From contig JAUZTG010000015.1 in the NCBI GenBank assembly GCA_030734395.1, forward strand, positions 1-64,000: 64,000 bases of DNA, written 5' to 3'. Shown one piece after another: positions 42,867 through 54,271 of this stretch (its first letter is position 1; every line of letters begins with the position of its first letter). The DNA comes from Sarocladium kiliense. Lineage: Eukaryota; Ascomycota; Sordariomycetes; Hypocreales; Sarocladiaceae. The position numbers and the translations under genes are program-made. Below the pieces are notes generated by a model, which saw only the letters and a program-made list of their open reading frames with translations, searched no databases and was not told where the DNA came from.

Positions 42867-45668
42867 ATGACTGCTCTCGACTCATCCATTCTATCCCATC
42901 ACGGCCCTCTAGGTGCGAACGCGCCAATGTTAGCGTCGGCTGAAGACGTCTTTAGAATCCCGGCGTCCTCTGTCCAGCGGATTCTCCGAGGCGTTTTGCA
43001 AGCGACAAGGACTAGCGAAGAGGATGCTACCACAATTCTTCTGTGGATGGAGAGCTGCTTCTCGAAACCATTACCTGGGCTCCCGCGACTTGGTATACAG
43101 CTCCCTCCCAAAGTCTGGAAGGAGAAGATGATGTCTGAGCTCGGGTCAGAGGCCGGCCATCTAAGGCATCTTGCCACCACTGCCTTGGCTATTGCATGTC
43201 TGCGTGAGAGATGTGAAAAAAATGGCGGAGATACCATCGAAGCTGATCAGCTTGCCTTTGTCTGGGACTTGATTTACGAGGCACTGACCGTCGATATGCG
43301 TCAGCCCCTGTTCGCTGCTGCCCGAAGTGCTCAAGGGTTTTTGTCAGTTCCGCTTTGCAGCCTCACCAAGAATGGGTCTATCGACGAACTCTATCGACTT
43401 CACGTCTGGATGCCCGATGGAAAGAGGGGAAATCGGGACTTTGCCGTTCACTCACACCAAACCTATGTACGGAGTTGGATACTAGCCGGTGAGGGGAAAG
43501 ACCAGCAATATCGTGTCGATCAAGATCCCGATCCTTCAACAGCCACTCATGCGCAGTATTCTCTCTCCTGGAACGATGGAAAGCATACTGGGACGACGTA
43601 CACCTCCCACCAACAGTATTCTGTTGTCACAAACACGCTCAAGCGCGCGCGGATAGTACCTCTTTCAGTGGATACACACACTTGTGGGATGACATACTCT
43701 GTTCCAGCTGGCGTTTACCACCGAACAATTGTCCAGCCAGACACTATCCACGCCACTATCGCCGTTTTCAACTCTCAGAGTGGTTGTATCGAGGATGCGC
43801 CGGTCCTGGGTCCCATAGATGCCGTGTCATTCACACAACATCGAGACCCCGGGGGTACGACAGCGACCGAGTTAGCCCAAGTGGTTCAAAGTCTGCGTTC
43901 TTGGGAAGCTCTCGTGTGTCAAAGCGAGACATACGCTCGGCAGGCGCAATGGGAACATGCCCTCCAATCACTGAACAGCGCCCTTCATATGTGTGACGCC
44001 GTACCTGTCTTCCAGAATGCAAGGATATATCGGCATCTGGCGCGCGGCGAGCTGGGCAGCTTAAACAGGCGGCTGGGTAGATATGATACTGCTATAGAAA
44101 TCCTCGAGACGACCCTTAGGGAGATGGCTGCAAGCGAGCGCAGTCTCGAGCTGAGTGGCGAGCTTGGCGTCATCTACCGGCATATGGCTCGGCTGGAGGA
44201 CGCAAAAAGAGTGCTAGAGATACAATATGCTACGGCCAAAGAACTCGGATCCGAACGCGTCAGGTGTCGGGTGATCGGAAACCTAGCGATGGTGAATTAT
44301 CAACTTTATTTGAAGAGCAACAAACCAGAGCTGCTTGAAGAGGCTTTTTGGCAACTACTGGAGCGAATCCAGGATGCAAGGCGGCTTGGGATTCCCATGT
44401 GGGAATCCATCGGTCTTGCGCGTATTTCGCTGTGCCACGCGGCTCGTGGGGATACTGAGCTTGCTGTCGAGGCATCCCTGGCGTCTCTGGATCTGAGCCG
44501 GAGGTTAGAGGACCCAACCGTCATCGCCATGTCACACTTCTTTTACGGACATGCATTGCGGCTCGACGGGCAACAAGACGAGGCCTTCAACCACCTTAAC
44601 AATTATGAGGGGTGCACTCCTGCAATCGCCTTCTGCAAGGAACCGTCGGAGGAGCATCTGGGATACCTGCAGGAGCTGGTAGAGGCCGGCGTCGATCTGA
44701 ACCTATCGGACGAACATGGCTACAATGCCCTCGACTACGCCGTGTTCAGTGGACATGCCGAAACTGAAGAGTGCGTCATACGCGGCCTCCGTCAAACCCT
44801 CACAGGGGATATTGAGCGGCAACTCCTTGAGCGTCTTGATGAATCAAGGCTTAGAAAGTGTTACCGGGAACTTTTTCAGGAGACGCTAAGGCCCATTCTT
44901 CTGAGCCGTGACACCATCGCGGGTCTGAACAACCTTCGGCTTGCCTACGCGTCGGCATTGGCTACCGACCCGCAGAAAGGCAAAATGTTCGACACACTTC
45001 GATACGTGAAATATTGTGACTTTCAACGCCTTGGGCGCCTTCCTCGGTTGACCGATAACATCACCTGCGAGTTCAACCCTGAAGCTGACGTGGATACCTC
45101 GCTATCCCTCATATTTTACTCGTACCGTTGGCTGAAAACTTCGACTGAATCAAACCCGGATGACGAGAACGGCACACAGTTCAAGAGAATGCTAAATGCG
45201 ACGGAAGCATTCCTAGAGTGTCATCCGAAGGTCGACAGAGATAGCTTGTGTGTATGGCTTGTAAGTCTTCTACTGTCGAGAGCGTGGTACTAGACATGAC
45301 CCGGCCCCAGAACTTACTTGATGATGTAATAGGACGTCGCTTGCATCAACCAACAGGAGCCAAAACCGGGAGTAGCATCCTTGCCCGTGTTTATCGCACA
45401 ATGCAATGCCGTGATCAGCCTTGTTGACGATACTTACTACGACCGCGCGTGGTGCGCTGTGGAGGTGATGATGATTCAAGCGCTCAGAAAATATGGCCTT
45501 CACTTGTGGTACGAACACGACATTAGCGGCATCGGAGGCAGCACTGGAGGTCTGCGGGCCGGGCCTAATGACATTCAGATAACGATTACGGACAAGAAGC
45601 TGACATTCGAGGCGGAAGACCGTCCCAAGGTTATGTTCCTAGAGAGGCAAAGTAAACTGCTTGCGTAG
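42867..45668 (+). CDS. Cupin-like/TPR/ankyrin protein with C-terminal TIR-like domain
   Basis: Join 42867..45260 and 45333..45668, 909 aa. The 72-nt intron (GTAAGT...TAG) is needed to join VWL to DVACINQQ. Order: an N-terminal helical region (1-160); a beta-rich, cupin-like segment (about 165-330) with HSHQ near 194 and TYSVPAGVYHR; TPR-like helices (about 345-585); one clear ankyrin repeat (DLNLSDEHGYNALDYAVFSGHAE, about 607-630); and a C-terminal TIR-like domain (about 745-860). The last shows FYSYRWL as box 1, VACINQQEP, and YYDRAWCAVEVMM, which parallels the SxWCLxEL motif of TIR proteins. Glu842 there occupies the place of the NAD-cleaving glutamate. The related fungal HET domain has a similar DAICINQ motif. 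It could be a self/non-self or cell-death effector, but lacks a nucleotide-binding domain. Function is inferred. Confidence 0.75.
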
Positions 45669-48130
45669 CCTACCCGATAAAACGCTCATCGGCCAGGCAT
45701 AGAAAGGGAGTGCAGTACTGCTTTAAAGTTCGATCCAATGGTGGGCAAATGTATGCTCATCTCTCTCAATCCTGATGATAGCAGATCCATCTGCATCACG
45801 ACTACATGAGTGCATCCCATCTTATACACGGTGTTCTCCCTGGCATTGGGGTTCACCACTTGGCAGCGGCTGGACTCAGATTACGGCTCTTGCCGCTTGT
45901 CAGAGCTCGTTCAGGGGTGTCCGGCGAACGATGGCGCTCCACACTATGAAGGCGAACTAGGCCCAGAGGGTGTGTGTCAGGTACTGCACTTTGCCAGGTT
46001 AAACATAAAATGGTAGCATTTGAAACTGATCATGGACATCTTACCTCTTGAGAGATATCGGCTTCGTCGTCAAACGTGATGACGCCATCGATCCTTCCGG
46101 TTAGAAAGTCATCGTTCATTAGGTTGATATTCTACCGGGTATCGGAGGTGGTCACCGAGTCTTGCTTCTCATCCGTAGAATCATGTTAGAGCTTCCTTGC
46201 CACTGAAAATACGTTCGTCTGGATTGCCATCCGAGCCCTTGATCCCGACAGGAGCGTCGAGCACTGACTTCAGGCGACCGCCGCGAGTCCCCATATTTTG
46301 AGACGATGGTTGAAGGAAACGACACCAAAGGAATAGCAATTGAAGAGGGCGGCGAAGACCGCTATATACACTCAGCTGCACTGCCCGCTCCTATCTTTCA
46401 TATCGGCCATGGTGGTCCTCCTCTTTTGCCGCAATTTCGAGGATGAACAGAGCGTTTATTTTGCTACTAGAAGCAGGAAGTAGTAACGTTTCGTCCGAAC
46501 GAAACACTTCAATTACTCGGGATTTGGAAGGCTTCTAGAGCAGGTTGTAGTTCGAAGGCAATTGCCAGGCTTGTCTCTGGTATGTATTCAACATAGATAT
46601 TGACACTGGGAAGGCCTTGCTAATCTCAGCTTCTACGCACCCTGTCCACGGCGTCATCGCACATGTCTGATGTCCAATCCCGAAACTCCGTTGATAATTT
46701 CCACCTCAACCAGGCTGTTGGGACTAATGACCAAGTTCTCCATCTTTGTGCGAGAGTTCACACGAATAAACAGAAACGCCTCAAGCGCCAGTCTGCGAGC
46801 AATGTTTTCCCGGTTGCGCTGGACCTCTTCGACCGCACGCAAATCCCCTGTCCTGATTAGTATCGACTGCCCGCGGATCGATGAGAGTCGGTCCCATTTG
46901 TACTACTTGTTATCAAATCCATCACGGGTGCTCTCGACAGAACTCGAGGGCCGCCCTCAAATCCTTTCGAGGAGGTTCGCGCGCGGCTCAGGTCCTTGAC
47001 TATCTTGTTCTGCGACGCCTTCGCAAAGTCTTCGCTCACTTCGAAATCGACCTCCCCACCCACGCACCTCTCTCTCATGTGTGCGAGGGCGCTGCACACA
47101 CAACTCACAAGCGTTCGCGGACAATCGTGACTATCGACCGGATACTAGGCGTGTCGACAGGACACAGGCCGAAGAGCGTCGCCCTTCGCCACCGCCGCCC
47201 GAGCTCGAGCCGATTTTGGGCGATGATGGGGAACAGTCAGAGAAAAGAAGCAAAGAAATGCAAAACCAGACATGGAAGAATCACGAGCAGAGGGATTCGT
47301 GAACGCACAAGGTTGGTGTCAGGCTAAGAAGCAAGTAGCAACGTCAAGCGCAGCGGCAAAGAAGTCCTGAACTTAGAATTGTGAAAGTAGTACACGACTG
47401 TCCGTTATCACGAGAAGTATAAATCACATTCACTGTTCTTCCGCCGCCAGTCGATGTGGGTGCGACTCAGCTAGCATCTCGTGCGGACTGCCACCATATG
47501 CTCAAGCAAGTGATCGTCCTTCTACACTTCACCATCTTCCCATCCAGTACCCCAGGCAGCATTCGTCAGTTCCCATTCGCCGTCTCCTCGCTATCTAGAG
47601 TTCAAGTAACAGTGAGTGTGTACCCGAAAGATTCGACGCTGACACCTCAATAAGGAACGGGCCTCAAACTGATGACCTTTCTGACCCTTTCTCTTGCAAT
47701 GGCTATGCAAGATGCATCTAGGAGCATCAGTTTCCGGCAGGGGCGGTCTGGTATGACCCTCTGCATTCGGTCTTCGATCTGAACTGTCTTTCCGGATCGG
47801 GACTCGCGGGATTCGCAAGGATATGATGTCCTCGGAGATATACGAGACTCTCCAAGTAGCAGCGTCGATACGCTTATTGATAGCACACTCTCGCCCCGCC
47901 ATCCGCGAGGCATGTCAAGTGAGTGTAGTCACGTGTGGGGGCCCATGCGACTGATGCGGTCAAGCACAGAGTGTTAAGGCAGACGAATTTGGAGGAGAGT
48001 CAGTGTCGAGGGAAGATACGGGATGGCTCAGGACGCTCTGGTGAGGTTTAGAGTGCAAGTCGGGTTCATGCATACCCGGACAAATGTTGGCCCACGTAGT
48101 GAACTTTTACCAGCCTCAAAGCGAGTCGCC
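45669..48130. other. Gene-poor 2.5-kb stretch
   Basis: Normal base composition and many short overlapping frames, the longest at 46670-46999 and 46881-47327 on the plus strand. None has a recognisable domain or a convincing splice partner. It may hold degraded genes that I cannot identify. Confidence 0.45.
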
Positions 48131-49110
48131 CTAGAGCTTAAAGTTTGAAGCAACTCCTACCCAGCTATACGTCTCCCAAGTAAGCAAGTTCCTTGATAAG
48201 CTTGCGCCGCTCTTCATTCGTTGAGTATAGTGTCGGAAATGACTTCGTGTCATATGCGGCTCTTGCTGCAGCGGTGGAGAATATGCCCAGACTTTCCCAC
48301 CGCAGGTTTCCGAGAGCATTTGCGATAGATAGTCCTTGGTGCTCATGTTCCGCCGTATGACAATGGGCCTTTACGTGTTGGCCGTGACATTAGTCACATA
48401 AACATCGCTCGACACACCCGATCTTGAGTTCACATCAGGCGTCCCGGCGCCAGATCTGGGACCCGAAAATTGTATCCATTGCTTTACCGACTCTAAATAA
48501 TTAATAACGAATGGCCCAGCCAAGGGAAGGTTGACACCACTGGCAGGCCAATGACGAATTAAAGACGTTATTGTTGAAATAGCTATTCGCTCTAGACGTG
48601 CCAACGTACACATTGCACGATCTATTACGATTTGGTCCCATGTTGGGTGGGCGGATGAGATAGATATAGAGCATAGCGATGGCGGGAGGGATGAAGTTGA
48701 ATCAGTTTCAGCCCCTAACAACACTTGGTTAAACAGTGTCGAATGGCTTGATGCTCCAAGGTACCCGGGGTTTGGGTAGCGCCACTGTCGGATTGTGGAA
48801 GTAGATGTCGTCTCGGGTGAAATACTGTGGTGAGCTGGCGAGGACGATGGCCCAGCATTACGGCACAATGGTGGCTCTCTTGAAAGTGAATGGTTAGCTA
48901 CCATACCACTGGCAAGTACTACGTGAATGAAACTAACTCGGATTCATTGTTTCGACCACCTAAAGCGCTTCTACGAAAGGGACGAGATGTGTAAACGCAG
49001 TTTCTATCCTGGCCACGATCGCTGCATCGCTTGCAAGTCGGTCGCTGATGACCGCAGGCCAGTTTAGAACGTCGACAGGGCTCACAAGCTGGAAGTGGTA
49101 CACTCATCAT
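48131..49110 (-). pseudogene. Zn2Cys6 regulator, truncated and broken
   Basis: Exon 1 (49110..48938) starts MMSVPLPACEPC and encodes a full zinc cluster, CEPCRRSKLAC then CKRCSDRGQDRNC, followed by a basic stretch. A 59-nt intron (48937-48879, branch GCTAAC, acceptor AAG) joins NNESE to EPPLCRNAG in phase. Exon 2 carries NPGYLGASSHSTLFNQV, a motif seen in this regulator family, and ends at TAA 48371-48373. Beyond it, homologous text continues in the same frame (RPIVIRRNMSTKDYLSQM), then appears in another frame (NEERRKLIKELAYLGD near 48235-48170). So there is at least one nonsense codon and one frameshift. A 226-aa DNA-binding remnant could still be made. Confidence 0.65.
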
Positions 49111-49681
49111 CGGGGAGGGGGGATAGGAACGGTCTCGCAATGGAAATGATGAGTCGGAGAGCAAGAGAAAGAGCTGGAAGAGAGAGTGCGGAAGGCGGAG
49201 CATTCGGCACACCGTATCGTAAGTGAATGTCATTGGTGTTTGAGCCGTGTAAGCAGCCCCACCATACGCCGCAGATGGTGTGAGGTGTGGTTTGGGTGGC
49301 TTAAGACCGCACACCACCAGTGCAGCACAAAACTCTTTCCAATGCGGCGCAGTTTGTATCAAGAATGTTCAGCACTGGTGGGCCAAACCCATGTTGTCGA
49401 AAATGCTGGCCTTGTTTAACACTAACCCTTGGTATAACTGGGTAGGTCTGTGCTTGCTTCCAATACCGCGACAGGGCCTTGTCCTCTAGTGACTACGGGT
49501 TAAGGGTTATACGGGTAATTGTTTTCATAACTATTTTGGCCCAATCAAAGGTTGGGTTAGAGGTCATCAAAAAGATCCTGGTTTAAAGAGATAAAAATTT
49601 TGAGATAAAAATAGTTGTAGTTAAAAGATCATGGTTTTTATTTTTATAGCTAAAATATTAAAATTAATTTTCATAATATGT
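49111..49681. other. Intergenic, ending in AT-rich DNA
   Basis: Promoter side of the zinc-cluster relic. From about 49500 the DNA becomes A/T-rich up to the solo LTR. No gene is supported. Confidence 0.45.
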
Positions 49682-49686
49682 GTATG

Positions 49687-49893
49687 TGTAATGGGCTATC
49701 CCTAGTGTCACGGACAATTAGGTGCCAATAAGAGTTATGTATATTCTTAAGGAGTAGGAAGCTATTCATAGAGAGAGATGTGAGGGAAAGGGGTTACGCC
49801 ATGTCTCCTCAGCCACACTGTGGCTAGGTCTCGTCACAAGCCCGTCCTCCTATCTCTTTGATGCCAGGCTGGGCTCAAGCCCAGACCATAACA
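49687..49893 (+). mobile_element. Solo LTR, 207 bp, copy 2, TSD GTATG
   Basis: TGTAATGGGC...CCATAACA, the same 207-bp unit as copies 1 and 3, flanked by a perfect 5-bp duplication GTATG at 49682-49686 and 49894-49898. This proves integrase-type insertion and defines the LTR ends. No internal retrotransposon sequence is present, so the element was reduced by LTR-LTR recombination. Only a single base (A/G near position 38) was seen to differ from copy 1. Confidence 0.93.
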
Positions 49894-49898
49894 GTATG

Positions 49899-50284
49899 CT
49901 ATAAAGATATCAATAACATGTTCGCAAAGTTAAAGAATAGTATACTCTAATCTTTAGTATATTATGAATACTTAATAGTATATTTACACTCTATCATGAG
50001 TAGTTTAATTATTGCATTGAATAAATTATAACCCAACCAAAGCACTAGGGGGGAGATTGTTAGCTTTCCCTATGCAGCAGCCCTGCAGGGCGGCCAGCTT
50101 GCAGCAAGCATCGGAGTCAGCCCACGACGATTGGCTACGTCGGACTCGGCAAATTAATATGTTGATAACTGCACAGTGGGTTTCTGCGCCCTCCGAGTAG
50201 CCAGTGACCTTAAATACCCCTAAATCCGTTATTGTGCCGGACCTACCCTTCCTTTCCGTACTTTCTGCTTCAGCCATTGCCAAA
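49899..50284. other. Intergenic
   Basis: AT-rich for the first 130 bp, then normal. It holds the promoter of the following membrane-protein relic. Nothing else is seen. Confidence 0.45.
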
Positions 50285-52339
50285 ATGCATCCAATGCTCC
50301 AAATTGAGCCCAACTCTGCGAAAACCTGGACGGATCCTTCCACGACCGCCGAGAAGACCCCCAGCGCCAATGTTGCGAACCGTGTACCTACCAGCACGAC
50401 ACCTAAACCTCTTCCGCGGCGATGGAGGCGGACATTCATTCTCAGATCATTACTTCTCATATTTGCCCCGATCCTCATCACATCGCTTTACATTGTTATG
50501 TGGCGCCACTTCATGGTATCCAATGCTGGTGAACTAAAATTTGGCTCATCTGGCCACCAATGGCTCTTCTACGCTTGGTTCATCATTGGTGTCTTTGGCT
50601 TGAGTTGGGCCAAGGATGGTCTTCTTGGCGTCGAGGTTGCCATGCTCCAGACACCGTATTGGAGGGTTCATGACCATAAAACGCTCGTGATGCACATGGA
50701 CAATTGCTGGGCCGGGCCTGCCGGATGGTTTTACTGGATACGATACGTTGGACGTGAACGACGTCTACATGGCCATAGACTCTTGGTCTTGCTATCATGT
50801 CTCAGCTTTCTGATGTTCATCGGCCTGCCGCTGTCGGGTCTCACACTCGGCCTTTCTGAAGGCTTCATCACGTCCTCGGCAACCCCTCTTGTGGTCGGCC
50901 GCACCAAACAGAACTTCCATGACCGAAAACCAGAGACCATGCTCGACTTTCTAGTCAACAGCTGGAGGATTGGATCTCTCCCAATACTCCCGGGATATGG
51001 TGTGTTGTACACACCGTCAAATGTTTCGCGGAGCGACTACGACAGTCTAATCCAATTTCCCAATACCCTCCCCTTGGATAAAACCGTACCGGAAATATTC
51101 TTGGCTCCCCAAGGTACAAGTCCCATCGCAGGAAAGCCATGGGGTCTCCGAGCCAGTTACAATTGTTCAATAGTGGAAGACGCTTCGATGTTCACTGTCT
51201 TGAATCAAAGGTCATCCTCAGTCTTGGATGTGAGCAAAAACAGTTCTATGCGAGAAAATCTCAATACCATTCGGACTACTCCTTGGGCCATTCTTGAAAC
51301 GCCATCCGCGAACTCATCAATATCTGCCTTTATCTCGTCACCGTATACTGGCCCTGGCATTAACCTCTGGAGTTACGTTGAAATAGGCAAGAGCGAGGTT
51401 CAACCAGGAGACTACGAGACTGGCGACACCCCTCCTGCCAATCAATCGGACATATATTACAACAACTATAAGGGAGTGATTGAATATTTGCTCTGGCAGA
51501 TTCGCATCAAAAACTCGTATAATGAGACTTACTACAGACCCAACTACAAGTTCAACGAAACACTCTAGCCCACAATCAAGGGGATGCCGAGCCCAGTCCT
51601 TCAACTTGACAACGGCACATGGATCCGTAATGAGAATTTCTTCCGCGTTAACAAGAGAAATGGTACCGATGGCCTTGTACATGGAAACGCAGACATTGCT
51701 GATTATCTTGGATTTGGGGGCGACTCAGTTGCGGACTTAGACATTCGGGAGATTCAGTCAGTCCCGGATCCCATTGGAGTCCGGTGCGAACATGTTGCAG
51801 CGGTTGGCACAGCCAAGCTGGAGCCTGAGACGTCTTCATTCAGTTCGTTCACTCCTGAGCCCCCGCTTTGGGACATTAACGCCCAATACCGAAACAGTCC
51901 CCTCGGATCCTCTATCGCAGAAGTCCTGACAGCTCGATTTTTTGAGCTCCTGACTTCCACGAGTTCTCCGGCCCCCGTGGTTATTTCTAACTCTCCGGCA
52001 TTCGAGACATTTGTCCAGCCACAGATATTATTGAAATCCATTTCGTTGCTCTACGGTCTCGACGCCTTGCACATTATGTACGATGGCGGTAGAAATGGAT
52101 TTGAGGGTGCCTGGTTAAGTGAGAATATAACATCGTCGACCAAGGGATGGATAATTACTCCAGGAGACGTTCCTCCTTTTATTCCGCTTATCTTCTTTGT
52201 TCCTTGGACGGCTACTTGCCTCGTACTAGCAGCACGCTACGGATTCGTCTCAAGATTGAGTGACAAGCTAGACGATAAGAGCCTAGCACAGTTAAAGGAA
52301 GATCTTGAGAATAGGCTTGGTATTGCTGGGAAGGCTTAA
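50285..52339 (+). pseudogene. Multi-TM hypothetical protein split by one TAG
   Basis: One reading frame of 685 codons from ATG 50285 to TAA 52339, interrupted only by TAG at 51566-51568, in FNETL*PTIKGMPSPVLQLDNGTW. Both halves clearly belong together and no intron can skip the stop neatly. TGG to TAG is the simplest origin. The protein has an N-terminal cytosolic tail, a TM at about 50-72 (LLLIFAPILITSLYIVMW), a second and third TM before residue 200, a long extracytosolic part with many Asn-X-Ser/Thr sites, and a last TM near the C-terminus (PLIFFVPWTATCLVLAARYG). This topology is common in fungal proteins of unknown function. A 427-aa truncated product without the last TM could still be made. 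Confidence 0.78.
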
Positions 52340-53158
52340 TGCAGAGAGATTGCAATAATCTCGTCCTAATACAATGTTGAACTGGGGAGAAGGTTTTGAT
52401 GGATATGATGTTCTTACCGAGATCACCCCATCCAGAATCTCGATGCTACTAGGTTAATAAACTCAGAGCAGACGGCAGGAATCTCGTCAAGAAGTACCTG
52501 ATTAAATGCGCTGCAGCTATGAATTCCTCGTGGAATACAGTAGACCATGTAAGGTTAGTGTTCGGAACGCATCGGAAGACATAGGATGTTGAGGATTAAT
52601 ACGGCACCGTTTAATATCTGGTCATGCAGCATGGCGCTGATGATGTTCGCCATGACCTCCCAGCATCCGGCCCTTTGAACTGCCGATTGCCGGTGGACGA
52701 GGCCCAATTAAGCGATACAAAAGTCATGCCCCCTTCTTAATTGCTTTAATTTATATGTCATTTATTCCGTTTTAAAAAGTATGGGAAATCAGTTAAGTTC
52801 ATGGTAGAAATAGCTCCCTGTGTTTGATGAATTATATAGCCCGACAATACAGGTGTTGGGGCAAGATTTCAGTCTCTCTGGAAGCTACTAGAATACCTTA
52901 GAATACCTGATGTCCCGATTTCTAAGCTGCATGGAAAACTATCTCGACTTATTGCCAAGTGCCAATTACCCCGGCAGCCCACCGACCATATGATTCTTAC
53001 TGATGTTAACCCAAAATGTGCAAGTATTGCAGGTCAAGATTTACCGTATAGTTTCGATCTATGAATAAGAGCTGGACGCAGACCTGACGGATATCCATTG
53101 CATTGCCAATCTTTCCATTCTTCTCAAGAGGTGGCATGATCTGTTGAATTCGACTGCC
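52340..53158. other. Intergenic between convergent genes
   Basis: About 0.8 kb between the 3' ends of two membrane-protein genes. No frame of note and no recognised repeat. Confidence 0.5.
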
Positions 53159-54271
53159 TTACGCCTTTAGAACGGGTTGAAGAGCGTGTGCTTCGTACAC
53201 ATTGGAACGACTAGTCTGAGAGTCGATCTGTTCTGACCTCGTTGTTCTTCTCGCCAGACCATTTAATTCGTAGCTCAAGACAGCCCGGGTAAGAAGAGCA
53301 GCGAACACAAAGGTGTAGATGACAGGCAGAGAGTCGGCCAATGGTATAAGAACAATACTACCAATAAGAACAGTACCGAGGATGATGTGAAGTCCACCGG
53401 CCAGTCGGGCGGCGGTACCTAGAAGCTGCCGCAGAAACTTCCGATCCTGTCGACGCTCAATCCTAACATCACGACCTTGACCACAAGGAGTCAGCTCATC
53501 AAGGATGAACTCACCCAACCGGTTTCTCGGTTTAATCGTAGTCCGGCGGAAGGTCAGGGCAGAGACGATGAAACTGAGCAGGTAAATGGGCAGGTTCAAA
53601 ACGGCCCATCCAAACAGTGTGGCCGTCTCCGGTAAGCCAGGGAGGTAGACAACCAACGGGGCTAGTGATACGGCGTGATATGTGAACCGGTAGACTTGGT
53701 AGAACAGGTTTCCCGTCGCCCCCATGGCGATCGCATACTCGACAAGAGACACAAGAACCTGGACAACGAAATGTCTCTCTTCTAGAACCTTTATTGGTAT
53801 CAATGGTGCACCATCTTTGCTCGCTTTTTCCAGGATCTCCTCAAAGTCAAACTCGGTCGGGTTAGGGGACATTAACCCAAAGCCTAGGAACGTGGCAAGG
53901 ACCGGCCTTCGGGTGCTCAAAAGGCTAATCTCGGCCATGCTAGGTCCGAATTGTACGAGACCCGCAGGTAGAAGCGCCAGCAGAATTGCCGTCACGGCCA
54001 TATTTGCCTTGTTCATCTCTCCATAGGCGTTCAAGATACAATCCATCAAGTCGCCGGAGTAAATATGCGCTCCGCCTGTTTCATGGAGGCTCTCATTGAA
54101 ATAGTCTGCAAACTGTTTGGGACATTCTTCATGGAACCGCGGCTTGGAATATTGCTCTACCGTTGGAAAGAAGTGTCGGAACTGAGAACGGGAACGATCG
54201 AGGGTTGCGGCGGCTATGGATACGCATAGGACGTAAGCTGCCAGGAGGTAGGCTATCTGCAAGCGATACAT
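53159..54271 (-). CDS. Hypothetical multi-TM membrane protein
   Basis: Single exon, 370 aa, from ATG 54271. Hydrophobic segments occur at about 5-25 (IAYLLAAYVLCVSIAAATL), 92-110 (AVTAILLALLPAGLVQFGP), 165-185, 200-240 (SLAPLVVYLPGLPETATLF then NLPIYLLSFIVSAL) and 290-335 (LHIILGTVLIGSIVLIPLA then VIYTFVFAALL). Between the first two lies an acidic/aromatic loop with one NES site and two cysteines, probably outside the cell. I do not recognise a named family. It converges on the previous membrane-protein relic, and both share the pattern of a first TM near the N-terminus, an extracytosolic loop and a late TM. Confidence 0.75.
   Translation of the reverse strand: MYRLQIAYLLAAYVLCVSIAAATLDRSRSQFRHFFPTVEQYSKPRFHEECPKQFADYFNESLHETGGAHIYSGDLMDCILNAYGEMNKANMAVTAILLALLPAGLVQFGPSMAEISLLSTRRPVLATFLGFGLMSPNPTEFDFEEILEKASKDGAPLIPIKVLEERHFVVQVLVSLVEYAIAMGATGNLFYQVYRFTYHAVSLAPLVVYLPGLPETATLFGWAVLNLPIYLLSFIVSALTFRRTTIKPRNRLGEFILDELTPCGQGRDVRIERRQDRKFLRQLLGTAARLAGGLHIILGTVLIGSIVLIPLADSLPVIYTFVFAALLTRAVLSYELNGLARRTTRSEQIDSQTSRSNVYEAHALQPVLKA

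Noticed and set aside
41460..45668. Complete Starship element
   Set aside because: Only a decayed captain-like N-terminus is visible, with no boundaries, direct repeats or empty-site evidence.
46654..47327. Frames of 60-148 codons on both strands, one rich in Pro/Glu
   Set aside because: I could not build a coherent spliced gene or recognise a family. Left as a gene-poor gap.
49490..49530. Telomere-like GGGTTAAGGGTTA
   Set aside because: Only one or two imperfect units, not an interstitial telomere array.
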